A stretch of 42,520 bases of DNA, taken from IMG/VR virus record IMGVR_UViG_3300043395_002316, positions 1 through 42,520 of that record; one strand, given 5' to 3'. Shown here piece after piece: positions 25,335 through 34,030 of the stretch. The position numbers and the translations under genes are program-made. Source of the stretch: a virus. Positions within the stretch are counted from its first letter, which is position 1, and each line of letters starts with the position of its first letter. A model generated the notes under the pieces. It had not been told where the DNA came from. It worked only from the letters and a program-made list of their open reading frames with translations, and did no database searches.

Positions 25335-25640
25335 TTATAAATAATTGTGAACATATGGACTACTAGTGTCTCCATTACCATACCCACCACCACCATATGA
25401 TGAGCCACCACCTCCACCAGTTGAACCACCTGTTGGCGATACAATTTCGGATTTTATGATGTATGATTCGTTTGATGTTGCATTTGCACTTCTGACAGTT
25501 ATGGTTTTTGGTGATAATAATTCACTTTCCAAATATTGAAGAGTATGCGGTGTGGTATTCATAGTGTTGACACCATCAATATAGATTGAACCACCTTGTG
25601 GAGTGGAATTAACAGTAAATGTTATAGTTCTATTCGCCAT
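25335..25640 (-). CDS. Small PEGA-like virion protein with Gly-rich tail
   Basis: A 101-residue protein. Residues 1-65 read like a PEGA domain: NSTPQGGSIYIDGV...TPHTLQY, the compact beta fold usually found in bacterial surface proteins. The C-terminal 35 residues are a Gly/Ser/Tyr tail (several GGGG runs) ending in SPYVHNYL. The same kind of Gly-Ser-Tyr tail ends the 495-residue tail protein two genes upstream, so the two may share a docking mode. It lies 17 nt before the giant LamG protein gene. A near-match of the late decamer precedes it. No signal peptide is seen. Confidence 0.6.
   Translation of the reverse strand: MANRTITFTVNSTPQGGSIYIDGVNTMNTTPHTLQYLESELLSPKTITVRSANATSNESYIIKSEIVSPTGGSTGGGGGSSYGGGGYGNGDTSSPYVHNYL
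25336..25343 (-). promoter_or_regulatory. Core late-promoter-like octamer TATTTATA
   Basis: TATTTATA reads on the minus strand 18 nt before the TTG start of the giant tail gene, overlapping the last codons of the PEGA-like gene. It matches only the eight-base core of the decamer, so support is weaker than for the other copies. Confidence 0.3.
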
Positions 25641-25654
25641 AATCTTTTTCTTTT

Positions 25655-25664
25655 ATATAAGTAT
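25655..25664 (-). promoter_or_regulatory. Near-match late decamer ATACTTATAT
   Basis: This minus-strand sequence has one mismatch to ATATTTATAT. It lies 14 nt before the PEGA-like gene, in the 26-nt gap after the embedded glycosyltransferase. The spacing is similar to the exact copies. Confidence 0.3.
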
Positions 25665-25666
25665 TT

Positions 25667-26494
25667 TTATGGAAACAAAATTGGTTTTATTAATTCATCT
25701 TTTACCAAAGAATCATAAACATCTCTTATTGTTCCACCTTCTTCTTTATGTTTATTTGTTATTAATCTTATACAATCCCATTTATCAATATTTTTAAATT
25801 TATCGTTTCCCTGCCAATGATAATATGAATTTTCATTTTCTAATACCTCAAATTCCAATCCATAATATTCAACTATTCTTTGTAAAAGATGTTCACATAA
25901 ATAATGGGATATTAATGATTTATTTGAATTTAATTCTTCATTTTTTTCAATTAATATCGTTTCATTTTCCAAAAACCATTTTTTGAGTTTTTTATATGAC
26001 TCTACATAATATTGTAATAATCCATTATTTCCTTTCATTCTAACTAATCCGGTTGAAAAGGAAATACCAGTTTTAGAATTCCATTCTGGTATTTGTTTAG
26101 TAATATCAAATGTATTTAATATATCCAAACAATCTTTTGAATAACCATTTTGTTGTTTTTTTACAATCGTATCTACCCACACAAATGAGTTTGGATTTTT
26201 AAAAACTAATGGTGAATGTAAAAATACATCACCATCCAAAATTAAATAATCATCAATTCTATTTTCCCAAATATAAACTTTTAAATCATCATATAATGCG
26301 TAATCAATATGATTTGTAGTAAAAGTTTCATCCACATATTCACCCAATCTTTCAATAGCATCAGATGACCCATATAAAACCGTTGTGTAACCTAAATCTT
26401 TTGCCATTTGAATTGATACATAAAACATATCATAAACAAATGGAGAATGTAACTGATTTAAACCTTTTTGCTGTAACGCCCAAATTAATTTCAT
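25667..26494 (-). CDS. DxD (GT-A type) glycosyltransferase-like protein
   Basis: A 275-residue protein resembling bacterial glycosyltransferases of the DUF6734 type, which occur mainly in Bacteroidota. A hydrophobic strand leads into Asp87-Gly-Asp89 (DDYLILDGDVFLHSP), the metal/UDP-sugar motif of GT-A enzymes. An SFSTGLVRM segment with a small-residue turn follows, and a C-terminal HWQGNDK region could close the active site. There is no signal peptide or membrane helix. It lies 4 nt after a tail protein gene and 26 nt before the PEGA-like gene, inside the baseplate operon, so it should be made with the tail parts and may modify one of them. The family name is from memory and needs a search. 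Confidence 0.62.
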   Translation of the reverse strand: MKLIWALQQKGLNQLHSPFVYDMFYVSIQMAKDLGYTTVLYGSSDAIERLGEYVDETFTTNHIDYALYDDLKVYIWENRIDDYLILDGDVFLHSPLVFKNPNSFVWVDTIVKKQQNGYSKDCLDILNTFDITKQIPEWNSKTGISFSTGLVRMKGNNGLLQYYVESYKKLKKWFLENETILIEKNEELNSNKSLISHYLCEHLLQRIVEYYGLEFEVLENENSYYHWQGNDKFKNIDKWDCIRLITNKHKEEGGTIRDVYDSLVKDELIKPILFP

Positions 26495-26497
26495 TTA

Positions 26498-27985
26498 TTA
26501 TTGGATATTAAACATATTATCTTTATTTCCTAAATAATTTACATTACTAAAGGTTGAATCACCCCCACTACCATATCCACCACTACCTCCGCTATAGTAA
26601 TTAACACTACCACCACCGCCTGTATAAACCGGTTCTGGTTGTTTAACTGAAGGAGTTTCTTTTTTGATTTCTCTAATATCACCATCTACTGATAAAGAAC
26701 CCTCTATATAAGTTATCTCTTGTCCAGCATACTCATATATTTTCGTAAAATTAGATTGACCATATTTGTTTTTATATGTGACAGTTGATACATCTGCCCA
26801 ACCATACCATACTTTTGTAATTGTTTGAGTTTCGGTAGGAGTTGAATTTGCAGGTGCATTTGGTGGTAATGGTTGTTTTGGTGCTGATGCGGTTAGGTTG
26901 GCACTTTCGTATATACAACTACCATCATCTTCTTGTGCCAACGGGTTATAATTCAACGCATTTTTATCCATACAACCTCTAACAATCGGTTGTTTATTTT
27001 GCAATGCATCAGTTTGATAAGTAGTACCCGATGATATAGTTTTTAATATTTCTTTTGTAGCATCTAATGTTATCTGCTCATCGTGTGTTAATATATTATC
27101 TTCCTGTATAGTTTGGTTTGGTAAATATTTGTTTATAACATTAATTAAAATTGAATTTAATATTTCTAAAATTCTGTCTACCGATAATTCTACATCAATT
27201 TTAGCAGATGATGGTTTACCATATGTATTTGATAAAATATCATAATCTTTATTTTCGATATAATATTGTGCACCTTCTACTAATTTATCTTTAACTTGTT
27301 TAACAAATAATTCCCAACTTTGAATTTTAAATTCATTTTGAATTAATTTTACATAATTTTCACCAGATGAAACGGTACCATTTATAGTTAAAAATGTTCT
27401 CAATACATCTTCAACTTTAATAGATTCAACCATCGGTTTTACAAAATAAATTGTATCATCTCTAAAGTTTCCACCATTCAATATGATATTTAATCTTTTT
27501 TGTAAATCATCATATACTTTTTCATTTTCATCTTCCAATGGAAGAATTCTTATTTCAGTACGTGATGGAGAAATTTCATGTATCCATAATTTATCTTTAG
27601 CTATATCTTCTGAACCGATTCGTCTATTTAAAAGATTTATTTGAGTTTTGAAAATACCATTTGAGTAACCTGCTTCAGTAATAAGTTTTTCAATATCAAT
27701 AATATATTCATCTGCACCATTCATTCTTTTATTTGATGGTGTATTACTTAATAAAAAATATTTTCGTATGTTTTCAGTATCTAAATGAATATATCTAACC
27801 ATTTCACCAGAATCTCCTTGTGGTAACTGATTATCGTTTGAATCAAATAAAATGAATTCAATCATATCAGATACTCCAAGACCAAAGTAAGCCTTACCAA
27901 TTTCTCTCTCGAAAATAGTTCTATCTTTGGCATTTACTTTATACCCCTTTTTATCTATTATTTCTTTGAATCCCTTTATTGCCAT
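26498..27985 (-). CDS. Tail/baseplate protein with DDGSC Cys motif and Gly-rich tail
   Basis: A 495-residue structural protein. Residues 1-330 are mixed alpha/beta, with segments reading like a baseplate-attached module (FLTINGTVSSGENYVKLIQNE). At about residues 333-356 lies the motif CMDKNALNYNPLAQEDDGSC, a short Cys-bounded repeat that I know chiefly from surface proteins of marine Bacteroidota and algae, where it is often present in tandem. Here there is a single copy. A Pro/Thr linker and a beta-domain follow, and the last 40 residues are Gly/Ser/Tyr-rich. The first gene downstream is the glycosyltransferase. It is probably a baseplate periphery protein or adhesin. The motif hints at gene exchange with a Bacteroidota host. 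Confidence 0.65.
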   Translation of the reverse strand: MAIKGFKEIIDKKGYKVNAKDRTIFEREIGKAYFGLGVSDMIEFILFDSNDNQLPQGDSGEMVRYIHLDTENIRKYFLLSNTPSNKRMNGADEYIIDIEKLITEAGYSNGIFKTQINLLNRRIGSEDIAKDKLWIHEISPSRTEIRILPLEDENEKVYDDLQKRLNIILNGGNFRDDTIYFVKPMVESIKVEDVLRTFLTINGTVSSGENYVKLIQNEFKIQSWELFVKQVKDKLVEGAQYYIENKDYDILSNTYGKPSSAKIDVELSVDRILEILNSILINVINKYLPNQTIQEDNILTHDEQITLDATKEILKTISSGTTYQTDALQNKQPIVRGCMDKNALNYNPLAQEDDGSCIYESANLTASAPKQPLPPNAPANSTPTETQTITKVWYGWADVSTVTYKNKYGQSNFTKIYEYAGQEITYIEGSLSVDGDIREIKKETPSVKQPEPVYTGGGGSVNYYSGGSGGYGSGGDSTFSNVNYLGNKDNMFNIQ

Positions 27986-27999
27986 TTTATATTATTTTA

Positions 28000-28686
28000 T
28001 TATTGTGAACTTATGAAGTTAGAAATAGCGTTAGCAAAATCAGTTTGTGCTCTTGATAATTCAGTTTGCAATGAAACAATAGTTGAATTTGCTCTATCAA
28101 TAGCTTCTTTAGATTGTTTTTGAATTTCAACAAATGCCTCTTTTTCTGCGAGTAATCCTTGTAAAGCAGCTTCTCTTGAAACTCTTTCGATTGCCTCTTT
28201 AGAACCTTTTGTTAATGCTGTTTGTAAATCAACGGTAACTTGTTTTAAAGATTCACCCATCATATCTCTTTCGGTATCTGCGGATGCTTTTAATAATTTT
28301 TGTAAATCTAAATCTTTGTTTAATTTATCAATTTCAATACGAAGCGATTCATTTTCAGTTGTTAAATCATCTACTTCTTTTTGCAAATCTTTAATATTTT
28401 TAAGAGCAGCATCATATTGTGCCCTTAAATCATCGTAAGTTTCTTTTAAAACAACTGCCGGTGCATCTTTTTGTGGTGCACCAATTAATTCATCTACAAC
28501 AGTATCAACTGCTTTTACAAGTTGTTCTTCGTTGTAAATAGGGCGTTCAACATAACCAAAAGTTTCACCATCGGTATTTAATTTAGTATCAACTACAATA
28601 GTACCATCATCGGTTATTGTTTGGTTTAATGCTGCAGAACCACTTTTTAATAATTCTGATAATATGAATTCGTTATCTAATGCCAT
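28000..28686 (-). CDS. Coiled-coil structural protein
   Basis: A 228-residue protein dominated by heptad-patterned helix from about residue 75 to the end (LKETYDDL..., KDLQKEVDDLTTENESLRIE, ...LSRAQTDFANAISNF). The N-terminal 70 residues contain a short beta-rich head. It could form a trimeric fibre such as a whisker/fibritin or a tail collar rod, or serve as a chaperone for neighbouring tail proteins; no specific family motif settles this. It starts 1 nt after the stop of the DNRLRE-like gene and ends 14 nt before the 495-residue tail gene, so it is embedded in the baseplate operon. Confidence 0.62.
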   Translation of the reverse strand: MALDNEFILSELLKSGSAALNQTITDDGTIVVDTKLNTDGETFGYVERPIYNEEQLVKAVDTVVDELIGAPQKDAPAVVLKETYDDLRAQYDAALKNIKDLQKEVDDLTTENESLRIEIDKLNKDLDLQKLLKASADTERDMMGESLKQVTVDLQTALTKGSKEAIERVSREAALQGLLAEKEAFVEIQKQSKEAIDRANSTIVSLQTELSRAQTDFANAISNFISSQ

Positions 28687-28687
28687 A

Positions 28688-29749
28688 TTATTTTTCTATT
28701 AAGAATGTTAAATCTTTATCTGAAAAATATTCAATTATACCATTTCTATCAGTTTTGATTTCAACATAGTATTCTCTATTAGTTTCCCAATTTGATAAAT
28801 TTAATTTAAAGAAATTACCATTTTCATCACAACTTACTTTTGTATAATCACTAAATGGAATAATAACTTCATCAGTAACAACATCTTTAATTTGATAATA
28901 TGTTGATATTGGTAAGTATTTTACATCATTATATGCATACAAATTAGTATAAGTTTTTAGAGGATATTTTTCTCTACCAAAAACTCTGATTTCAGGAGTA
29001 CTTCCTTTTTTGTATCGTGTCTTTAATCTTTTGAATGTTACATGAATATCATCGGATACTAATTCTGATAATGAACCCGTTTCAAATGATGAATCATCCC
29101 AACCTATTCTAACTTTTGGTTGATATATAGTATTTGTTTCTTTAGAAAAGAATTTTAGTTGACCGTAATCGTTTGTATCGTTTTCTAAATTAGAATTATG
29201 TTTAATAACAAATCCATTATTTGGTAATGAACCGTCTAACCATAACTCTATTATATTTTTTACATTAACAGATAAATCAGATGATAAATAATCAAACGAT
29301 TGTGTAGATTCGATGACTGTGTACCATGTTCCACCTCTACCATTATATGAACCAGATGATTCTGGTGAAAGTGAATCGGCAAGTAACCAATTTGTACCGG
29401 ATGTTTTATGATTCCATGTAATCCCATCTGTGGTTATTTCATCAAAACGAGTACCAATACCCATTTCCCAACTTTGAGATACAGGATGAACATATAACGT
29501 GTAAGAAAGGGGTATTTCAGATGATTCACATTCATGTAGAATTAATTCTGCAGAATCCATTACAATATCTCCATTTGAAATTGAAGATGATAGTGAATTT
29601 AAATCAAATTGTATGAATGTGCGTGCAACATCTTTTAGGTTTCCATAATATGTTTTGGAAACTTCTAAAATTTCATCTAATCCAGTATTTTGTACTGGTT
29701 GTTGTAAGTAAATAGATGCATCTTTTGATGCTGTTAAAAAATGATACAT
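28688..29749 (-). CDS. DNRLRE/CBM-like virion protein
   Basis: A 353-residue protein whose first 230 residues look like a DNRLRE-type beta-sandwich. It has an early SKDASIYLQQP strand and then YYGNLKDVARTFIQFDLNSL, where the Arg-x-(Ile/Phe)-(x)-Phe-Asp core is the family hallmark. Aromatic strands (HPVSQSWE, ITWNHKTSG, IIELWLDG) follow. DNRLRE modules resemble carbohydrate-binding modules of bacterial surface proteins. The C-terminal 120 residues form a second beta domain. Its start overlaps the stop of the gp6 gene by one base. A sugar-binding decoration of the baseplate is plausible; this is inference from fold resemblance. Confidence 0.6.
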   Translation of the reverse strand: MYHFLTASKDASIYLQQPVQNTGLDEILEVSKTYYGNLKDVARTFIQFDLNSLSSSISNGDIVMDSAELILHECESSEIPLSYTLYVHPVSQSWEMGIGTRFDEITTDGITWNHKTSGTNWLLADSLSPESSGSYNGRGGTWYTVIESTQSFDYLSSDLSVNVKNIIELWLDGSLPNNGFVIKHNSNLENDTNDYGQLKFFSKETNTIYQPKVRIGWDDSSFETGSLSELVSDDIHVTFKRLKTRYKKGSTPEIRVFGREKYPLKTYTNLYAYNDVKYLPISTYYQIKDVVTDEVIIPFSDYTKVSCDENGNFFKLNLSNWETNREYYVEIKTDRNGIIEYFSDKDLTFLIEK

Positions 29750-31755
29750 TATACAACCCTCCCCTTAATATCTTGATTTGGGAACTTAACTTCAAATACC
29801 GATGGGTCTAACGATGGATAAACCATTTTACCTTTCGTTGCCGCTTGAATATTATATGAGTGTTTAGAATAATTACCCAAACATTTATTTACAATTTCAC
29901 ATTTTGGTACTGATTGAACTCCTTCAACTCCTGCAATCAATAATTCAACTTCAGAAAGATTGATAGCCATATTGAATGTCCAATTGTCAATATTGAAATA
30001 CTCTTTAAGTTCAGTAATACAACGAGTTAAAACTTCTCTTTTGTTATATCCACCATATACTCTTATTTCAAAATCAATACCAATATTAATAATAAATCCA
30101 TCTAACAAATTAACACCATCGGTTAATAAACGATATTCATTCATATATGTTTTTAAGTTTTCCTTAACTGCACGATTTAAGAATGCTAAATTTTTCTTTG
30201 AATCATATCCTAACACATATAAATTAATAGCAAATGGATTATTTTTTTCTGCTATATTATTTTTCTTACCTATTAAGAATTTTTGTACTTCTTGTTTGAT
30301 TTCATCTTCGGTAAGATTTTTATTTTTCAAATCAGTTACTAAACCAGTAAATTCATCTAATGATTCTGGGTTAGAAAGGATTGAAGATGGTGAATTATTA
30401 TCCAACTCCCCATCCGGTGCACAATATGCTTTTGCAATACCACCATACTTTGCTGGTAATGATAATGCTCTTACTTGATAATCTTTACGAGTTACTGCAC
30501 GATTTTGAGAACCAAAGTTTGCCAATGCGTTTTCTCTAATTTCTTCAATCGTTTCTTCACCTCTACCACCACTAGCAGGAGTTTCGTTATCAACTGCAAT
30601 CGATTGCTTCATTGCAGTATATAATCTTAATTGTTGTGATGTGAATGATGCCGTATCTTCGTCAAACTCAACTCTATCAATTTTAGTTAATTCACCTTTT
30701 GAAACATTTGATTCAACACCACCACCTACTAAATATGAAACTGTGAATTTACCTACTGGTGCTTGACCATATGTATTTGTTTTTAAGAAATTGGCAGGGT
30801 CAAATGATGAACCTAATTTATTTATAGATGAATTTAATCCCAATCCTACATTTTTAAAATTAGGAATAAGTGTTTCATCTGCAGTTGATATACCTCCACC
30901 AAATATAAGTGTGGTTGTATTATCTTCATTAATTTGTTTTACAAATCTACGAGATGTTTTTATTAATTTTAAAACATTTGGTACTGAATCTTTAAATTGA
31001 ACCAAATCTTTATCAGTTTGTTCGGTTGTAGGATAATCTACATAAACCATTTCTTGTGCAAGATATGGAACTTCATACCACTTATTTCCACTACTATCTC
31101 TTACATCGTAAATATCAATTACATTAGTGTTTGCAATAGTTATTTTAGAAAATTGTTCTGGGGTTGTAAATGTATATTCTTGTTGTTGTAACATACCCGA
31201 AATTGCATTTACATATTTTTTAACCAAATACATCGATGGAACTCCACCGGTTTTTTCATATATTGTAATTTCTCTTTCATCATCTGAATTAAAATCCAAT
31301 AATTCAGTTGTTCTAAACGTCACACCACTTGGACCAGATACTAACATACCTTCTTTGATACGAAGATAAAATTCCGGGTCAGGTCTAACATTTGTACCAC
31401 TTCCAATTGATGGTACTAATTGATAAACTGATAATCTAACTAAAGCGGGTGATGTTACTTTTGGCTTATATCCCAAATATTGTGCAAGTGCAACAACATT
31501 CGATTTATCTTCTGCATATAACATCATTGATTCTTTTAAGGAATCGTCTGTATAATATGAAAGAACATCACCTAAATAAGATGCCATTTCTATGAATAAC
31601 ATACCAGGTGATGATTCGTTAAAATCAGAATAAGTTTTAGGGAAATAAGTTTTTGCGTATTCAATTAAATTATCTCTAAATGACGAGAAATCTTTATTAA
31701 GATATTTTATATCTCTACCCTTATTACTTTTCTTTGTTATACTATTTAGTGCCAT
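29749..31755 (-). CDS. Baseplate wedge protein gp6-like (baseplate J family)
   Basis: A 668-residue homologue of T4 gp6 (660 aa), the wedge protein whose dimers form the continuous inner ring of the baseplate. The N-terminus (YLNKDFSSFRDNLIEYAKTYFP, then FNESSPGMLFIEMASYLGDVLSYYTD) is the characteristic gp6 opening in T4-like phages. The baseplate-J motif occurs near residues 395-430 (GRGEETIEEIRENA...RAVTRKDYQ). The C-terminal region carries the Ile-Asn-Leu-Ser-Glu-Val-Glu segment followed by VEGVQSV, typical of the family. It follows gp25 by 5 nt, the usual neighbour in T4-like genomes. Identity is secure. Confidence 0.92.
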   Translation of the reverse strand: MALNSITKKSNKGRDIKYLNKDFSSFRDNLIEYAKTYFPKTYSDFNESSPGMLFIEMASYLGDVLSYYTDDSLKESMMLYAEDKSNVVALAQYLGYKPKVTSPALVRLSVYQLVPSIGSGTNVRPDPEFYLRIKEGMLVSGPSGVTFRTTELLDFNSDDEREITIYEKTGGVPSMYLVKKYVNAISGMLQQQEYTFTTPEQFSKITIANTNVIDIYDVRDSSGNKWYEVPYLAQEMVYVDYPTTEQTDKDLVQFKDSVPNVLKLIKTSRRFVKQINEDNTTTLIFGGGISTADETLIPNFKNVGLGLNSSINKLGSSFDPANFLKTNTYGQAPVGKFTVSYLVGGGVESNVSKGELTKIDRVEFDEDTASFTSQQLRLYTAMKQSIAVDNETPASGGRGEETIEEIRENALANFGSQNRAVTRKDYQVRALSLPAKYGGIAKAYCAPDGELDNNSPSSILSNPESLDEFTGLVTDLKNKNLTEDEIKQEVQKFLIGKKNNIAEKNNPFAINLYVLGYDSKKNLAFLNRAVKENLKTYMNEYRLLTDGVNLLDGFIINIGIDFEIRVYGGYNKREVLTRCITELKEYFNIDNWTFNMAINLSEVELLIAGVEGVQSVPKCEIVNKCLGNYSKHSYNIQAATKGKMVYPSLDPSVFEVKFPNQDIKGRVV

Positions 31756-31760
31756 TTATA

Positions 31761-32192
31761 TTATCCTTGTATCGTAAATGTTATTTGTTGTGTATCAATT
31801 TGATTACCAACTGTAAATTGAATTGTCATATGTGCAGTATGATTATCTTTCATAGCATCTGTCATTTCAATATCGATTTCTTCAATGTTTATATATGGTA
31901 ACCAATAATTTACGTTGTTAGTTATTGTTTCTTGTAATTTGGTTTCAAAATCGTCATCCATTTGTTCAAAAAGAAGTTCATGTATTCCAGTACCAAAATT
32001 TGGTTGCATTACGCGTTCTCCTTTTCTAGTAAGTAAAAGATTTTTTAAGTTTGCTTTAGCTTGTTCAAACGAAGAAAATGCCTGATTAAAATAACCAGTG
32101 TTTCCTCTTTGTACAGGTAGAGTTATACCATAAGCATAATCGTTAAACTCTTTGGTATCCTTTACAATTTTTCTATCTAATACATACGCCAT
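31761..32192 (-). CDS. Baseplate wedge protein gp25-like
   Basis: A 143-residue protein of the GPW/gp25 family. T4 gp25 (132 aa) contacts gp6 and gp53 at the inner baseplate and helps to trigger sheath assembly; the family also includes the type VI secretion protein TssE. The signature is at about residues 53-77: LTRKGERVMQPNFGTGIHELL. An amphipathic helix and the final beta strands (AHMTIQFTVG, TQQITFTI) follow. It lies 5 nt upstream of gp6 and 2 nt after the small cysteine-rich membrane protein, so it is part of one tightly coupled unit. Confidence 0.92.
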   Translation of the reverse strand: MAYVLDRKIVKDTKEFNDYAYGITLPVQRGNTGYFNQAFSSFEQAKANLKNLLLTRKGERVMQPNFGTGIHELLFEQMDDDFETKLQETITNNVNYWLPYINIEEIDIEMTDAMKDNHTAHMTIQFTVGNQIDTQQITFTIQG

Positions 32193-32194
32193 AA

Positions 32195-32323
32195 TTATTT
32201 ACCTCCACATTTATCACACCCACATTTACCTTTTCTTAATTTATTAACAAAACGGCAAAGTTCATATCCACCAAAAGTGCAAGTTATTAAAAATAATATA
32301 ATCACTTCAAATGGCATAAACAT
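32195..32323 (-). CDS. Tiny membrane protein with Cys-rich tail
   Basis: A 42-residue open reading frame that fills the otherwise empty gap between gp25 and the 203-residue protein. It starts 1 nt after the stop of the upstream gene, with AAGAGAT as a ribosome site 5-6 nt before the ATG, and it stops 2 nt before gp25. The N-terminal half is one hydrophobic helix (PFEVIILFLITCTFGGYEL), then a basic turn (RFVNKLRKGK), then a cluster CGCDKCGGK with three cysteines spaced to bind a metal. The tight spacing and hydrophobic/basic layout support a real gene. An inner-membrane role in infection or lysis is possible but not shown. No family recognised. Confidence 0.65.
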   Translation of the reverse strand: MFMPFEVIILFLITCTFGGYELCRFVNKLRKGKCGCDKCGGK

Positions 32324-32324
32324 A

Positions 32325-32936
32325 TTATCTCTTAAATTTTTTAACCAATTCAGAATTATCTCTATTTAAAATTCTATCCAAACCGGCCAATCCGGTTGTT
32401 ATTCCTAACCCACCTTGTCTAGAACCACCTCCGGCAACCATATCACCATAACCCATCTTTGCAGCCATTTGATTTCTCATTGCTCCTAACCCTACTTGTG
32501 CTGTTACTGGATTATTAAATGAAATTGTTTCATCGATATCGGGTTCAACATCCATATAATTTGGAATATGAGTATTTGCATATCCTTCATTTATAGGTTG
32601 TTGTTGGAAATTATCTAAAATCGATGAACCACCACCAATTGGTCCTGCAGTTCTTTGTGCAGCAGTAAATGGTTGTGTTTGATTAAGAATTTCGTTTATA
32701 GTTGGATTTTTTGTGAATTGTTTTTGTTGTGTAGTTTGAACCTGTCTATCTTTTTGCAAAAGAGATTCTGCAAGAGCAAACGGGTCTTGTTCTATTTCTT
32801 CTACATTCGAAATAGCTCTTTCTTGTAAAACTTTCATCTTCTTTTCAACTTCTTCTTTTACTAATTTTGGAAGTTGTTTTTTGATTTCTTGTTCTACAAC
32901 CAACTTAATAATTTGTGCTAATTTTTTACTATCCAT
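32325..32936 (-). CDS. Conserved T4-like phage protein of unknown function
   Basis: A 203-residue protein with a strongly charged N-terminal helix (KLAQIIKLVVEQEIKKQLPKL, continuing to about residue 43), then a Gln/Asn-rich low-complexity middle with FTKNPTINEILNQT, and a Gly-rich segment (AGGGSRQGGLGITTGL) before a short basic end. The pattern suggests a helical bundle plus disordered tail, as in assembly chaperones or tail-associated proteins. I recognise no enzymatic motif. It heads the gp25/gp6 transcript behind a late-promoter-like decamer, which fits a role in baseplate assembly. Confidence 0.6.
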   Translation of the reverse strand: MDSKKLAQIIKLVVEQEIKKQLPKLVKEEVEKKMKVLQERAISNVEEIEQDPFALAESLLQKDRQVQTTQQKQFTKNPTINEILNQTQPFTAAQRTAGPIGGGSSILDNFQQQPINEGYANTHIPNYMDVEPDIDETISFNNPVTAQVGLGAMRNQMAAKMGYGDMVAGGGSRQGGLGITTGLAGLDRILNRDNSELVKKFKR

Positions 32937-32958
32937 TACAAAATATATTATTTTACTA

Positions 32959-32968
32959 ATATAAATAT
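32959..32968 (-). promoter_or_regulatory. Late-promoter-like decamer ATATTTATAT
   Basis: An exact minus-strand copy lies 22 nt before the 203-residue gene, in the 71-nt gap after the M15 peptidase gene. It would drive the gp25/gp6 segment. Only a weak 5-bp hairpin (32970-32982) is seen upstream, so the preceding transcript may read through. Confidence 0.5.
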
Positions 32969-33007
32969 ATCTTTTGAAGATTTTGGATAGTAAATTAAAA
33001 TCATTAT

Positions 33008-34027
33008 CTAACCCTTACGCTCATCTTCAGATAATGTATAGAATCCCCAATATTCCCAATGCCATGCTTCATCCATACCACCTCCATCAGCTAAACGATA
33101 TGGATTATACCATCCATACTTGGGACCATTTTTAGCCAACCAATAATAATTTTTAGAATGTTCTCTGGTATATTTAGCAGCAGATGGATGTGCACGGCCA
33201 ACACCTAATTCTTTTGCTTTTCGTTGTTGTGTTCCGCATATTTCACCAAAATCTATAGCAAGTCCCCACCCATGAGGTGAAGAACCGGGTTTTGCTGCAC
33301 TACCAGGACCGTATTTTTCATAACATGAAATTTGTCCTGCAATATCTCTATATGTGGATGATACTCTCCATTCTATCTTATCTTTTATAGCCTGTGCTAA
33401 CATTTTATTATATTGTTTAGCCGCTTCTATATGTAACATACCACTTCCATATGCCGAATCGATACGCATTAATTTTTTAGTATCCAATCTTCCATTTGAT
33501 TCATCTTTTGTAGAACCGGGTGGTCTTGGTGGTGCAGTTGCTCCTACATTTGAACCAATTACAGGCGGATTAGAATCGGTTTCTTCATCAGAACCACCTC
33601 CTCCACCATAAGAACGAGCTTCACGAGTAATTCTTCTAATATCTGCTGAAGTTAATGTTACTTCATTTGCTTCTAAATTTACTTTTAAATCAACCACAGT
33701 CATTTCGCGTGGAGTTTCCCATTCTTCACCAATTGGAACTTTTCCCAAAATTCTTTTAGTCTCACCTATTTCAGTATCCGGTGTATCATCATCTTTTTCA
33801 TTTTCATTTCTCAAATCCTCTTCAATAGCATCTTCTCCTTCTTCGATTACACCTTCAAATTGCTCATCCATACTATAACCTGTCCATGTTGCAGCACCGG
33901 GTATCGGTATAGGTGACGGTGCTATAAGTCCAGTTGTAAGATATACTCCTCCAACCGTTCGTAAATGCGATTCAATTTGACTTATTAACGCATTTAAAAA
34001 TATTTCACTATTATCGTTCGGTTTCAT
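33008..34027 (-). CDS. Peptidase M15 (VanY-like) peptidoglycan hydrolase with structural N-terminus
   Basis: A 339-residue protein. The C-terminal domain (about residues 195-330) is a zinc D,D-peptidase of the M15/VanY type: SSTYRDIAGQ, then SPHGWGLAIDFG with His249 and Asp256 (approximate numbers) as zinc ligands, and WHWEYW near residue 322 with the third His and the general base Glu. All the expected ligands are present. The N-terminal 180 residues are acidic and disordered, with a short TTGLIAPSPIPIPG and WTG segment that resembles the start of the neighbouring CHAP protein. No signal peptide is visible. It lies 3 nt after the CHAP gene and close to the spike gene, suggesting a tail-borne enzyme that opens the wall during entry, although an endolysin role is also possible. 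Confidence 0.8.
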   Translation of the reverse strand: MKPNDNSEIFLNALISQIESHLRTVGGVYLTTGLIAPSPIPIPGAATWTGYSMDEQFEGVIEEGEDAIEEDLRNENEKDDDTPDTEIGETKRILGKVPIGEEWETPREMTVVDLKVNLEANEVTLTSADIRRITREARSYGGGGGSDEETDSNPPVIGSNVGATAPPRPPGSTKDESNGRLDTKKLMRIDSAYGSGMLHIEAAKQYNKMLAQAIKDKIEWRVSSTYRDIAGQISCYEKYGPGSAAKPGSSPHGWGLAIDFGEICGTQQRKAKELGVGRAHPSAAKYTREHSKNYYWLAKNGPKYGWYNPYRLADGGGMDEAWHWEYWGFYTLSEDERKG

Positions 34028-34030
34028 ATT

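Noticed and set aside
29960-30478. A 172-codon plus-strand open frame opposite gp6.
   Set aside because: It lies wholly antisense to the secure gp6 gene, shows no domain, and its composition mirrors the codon structure of the opposite strand.
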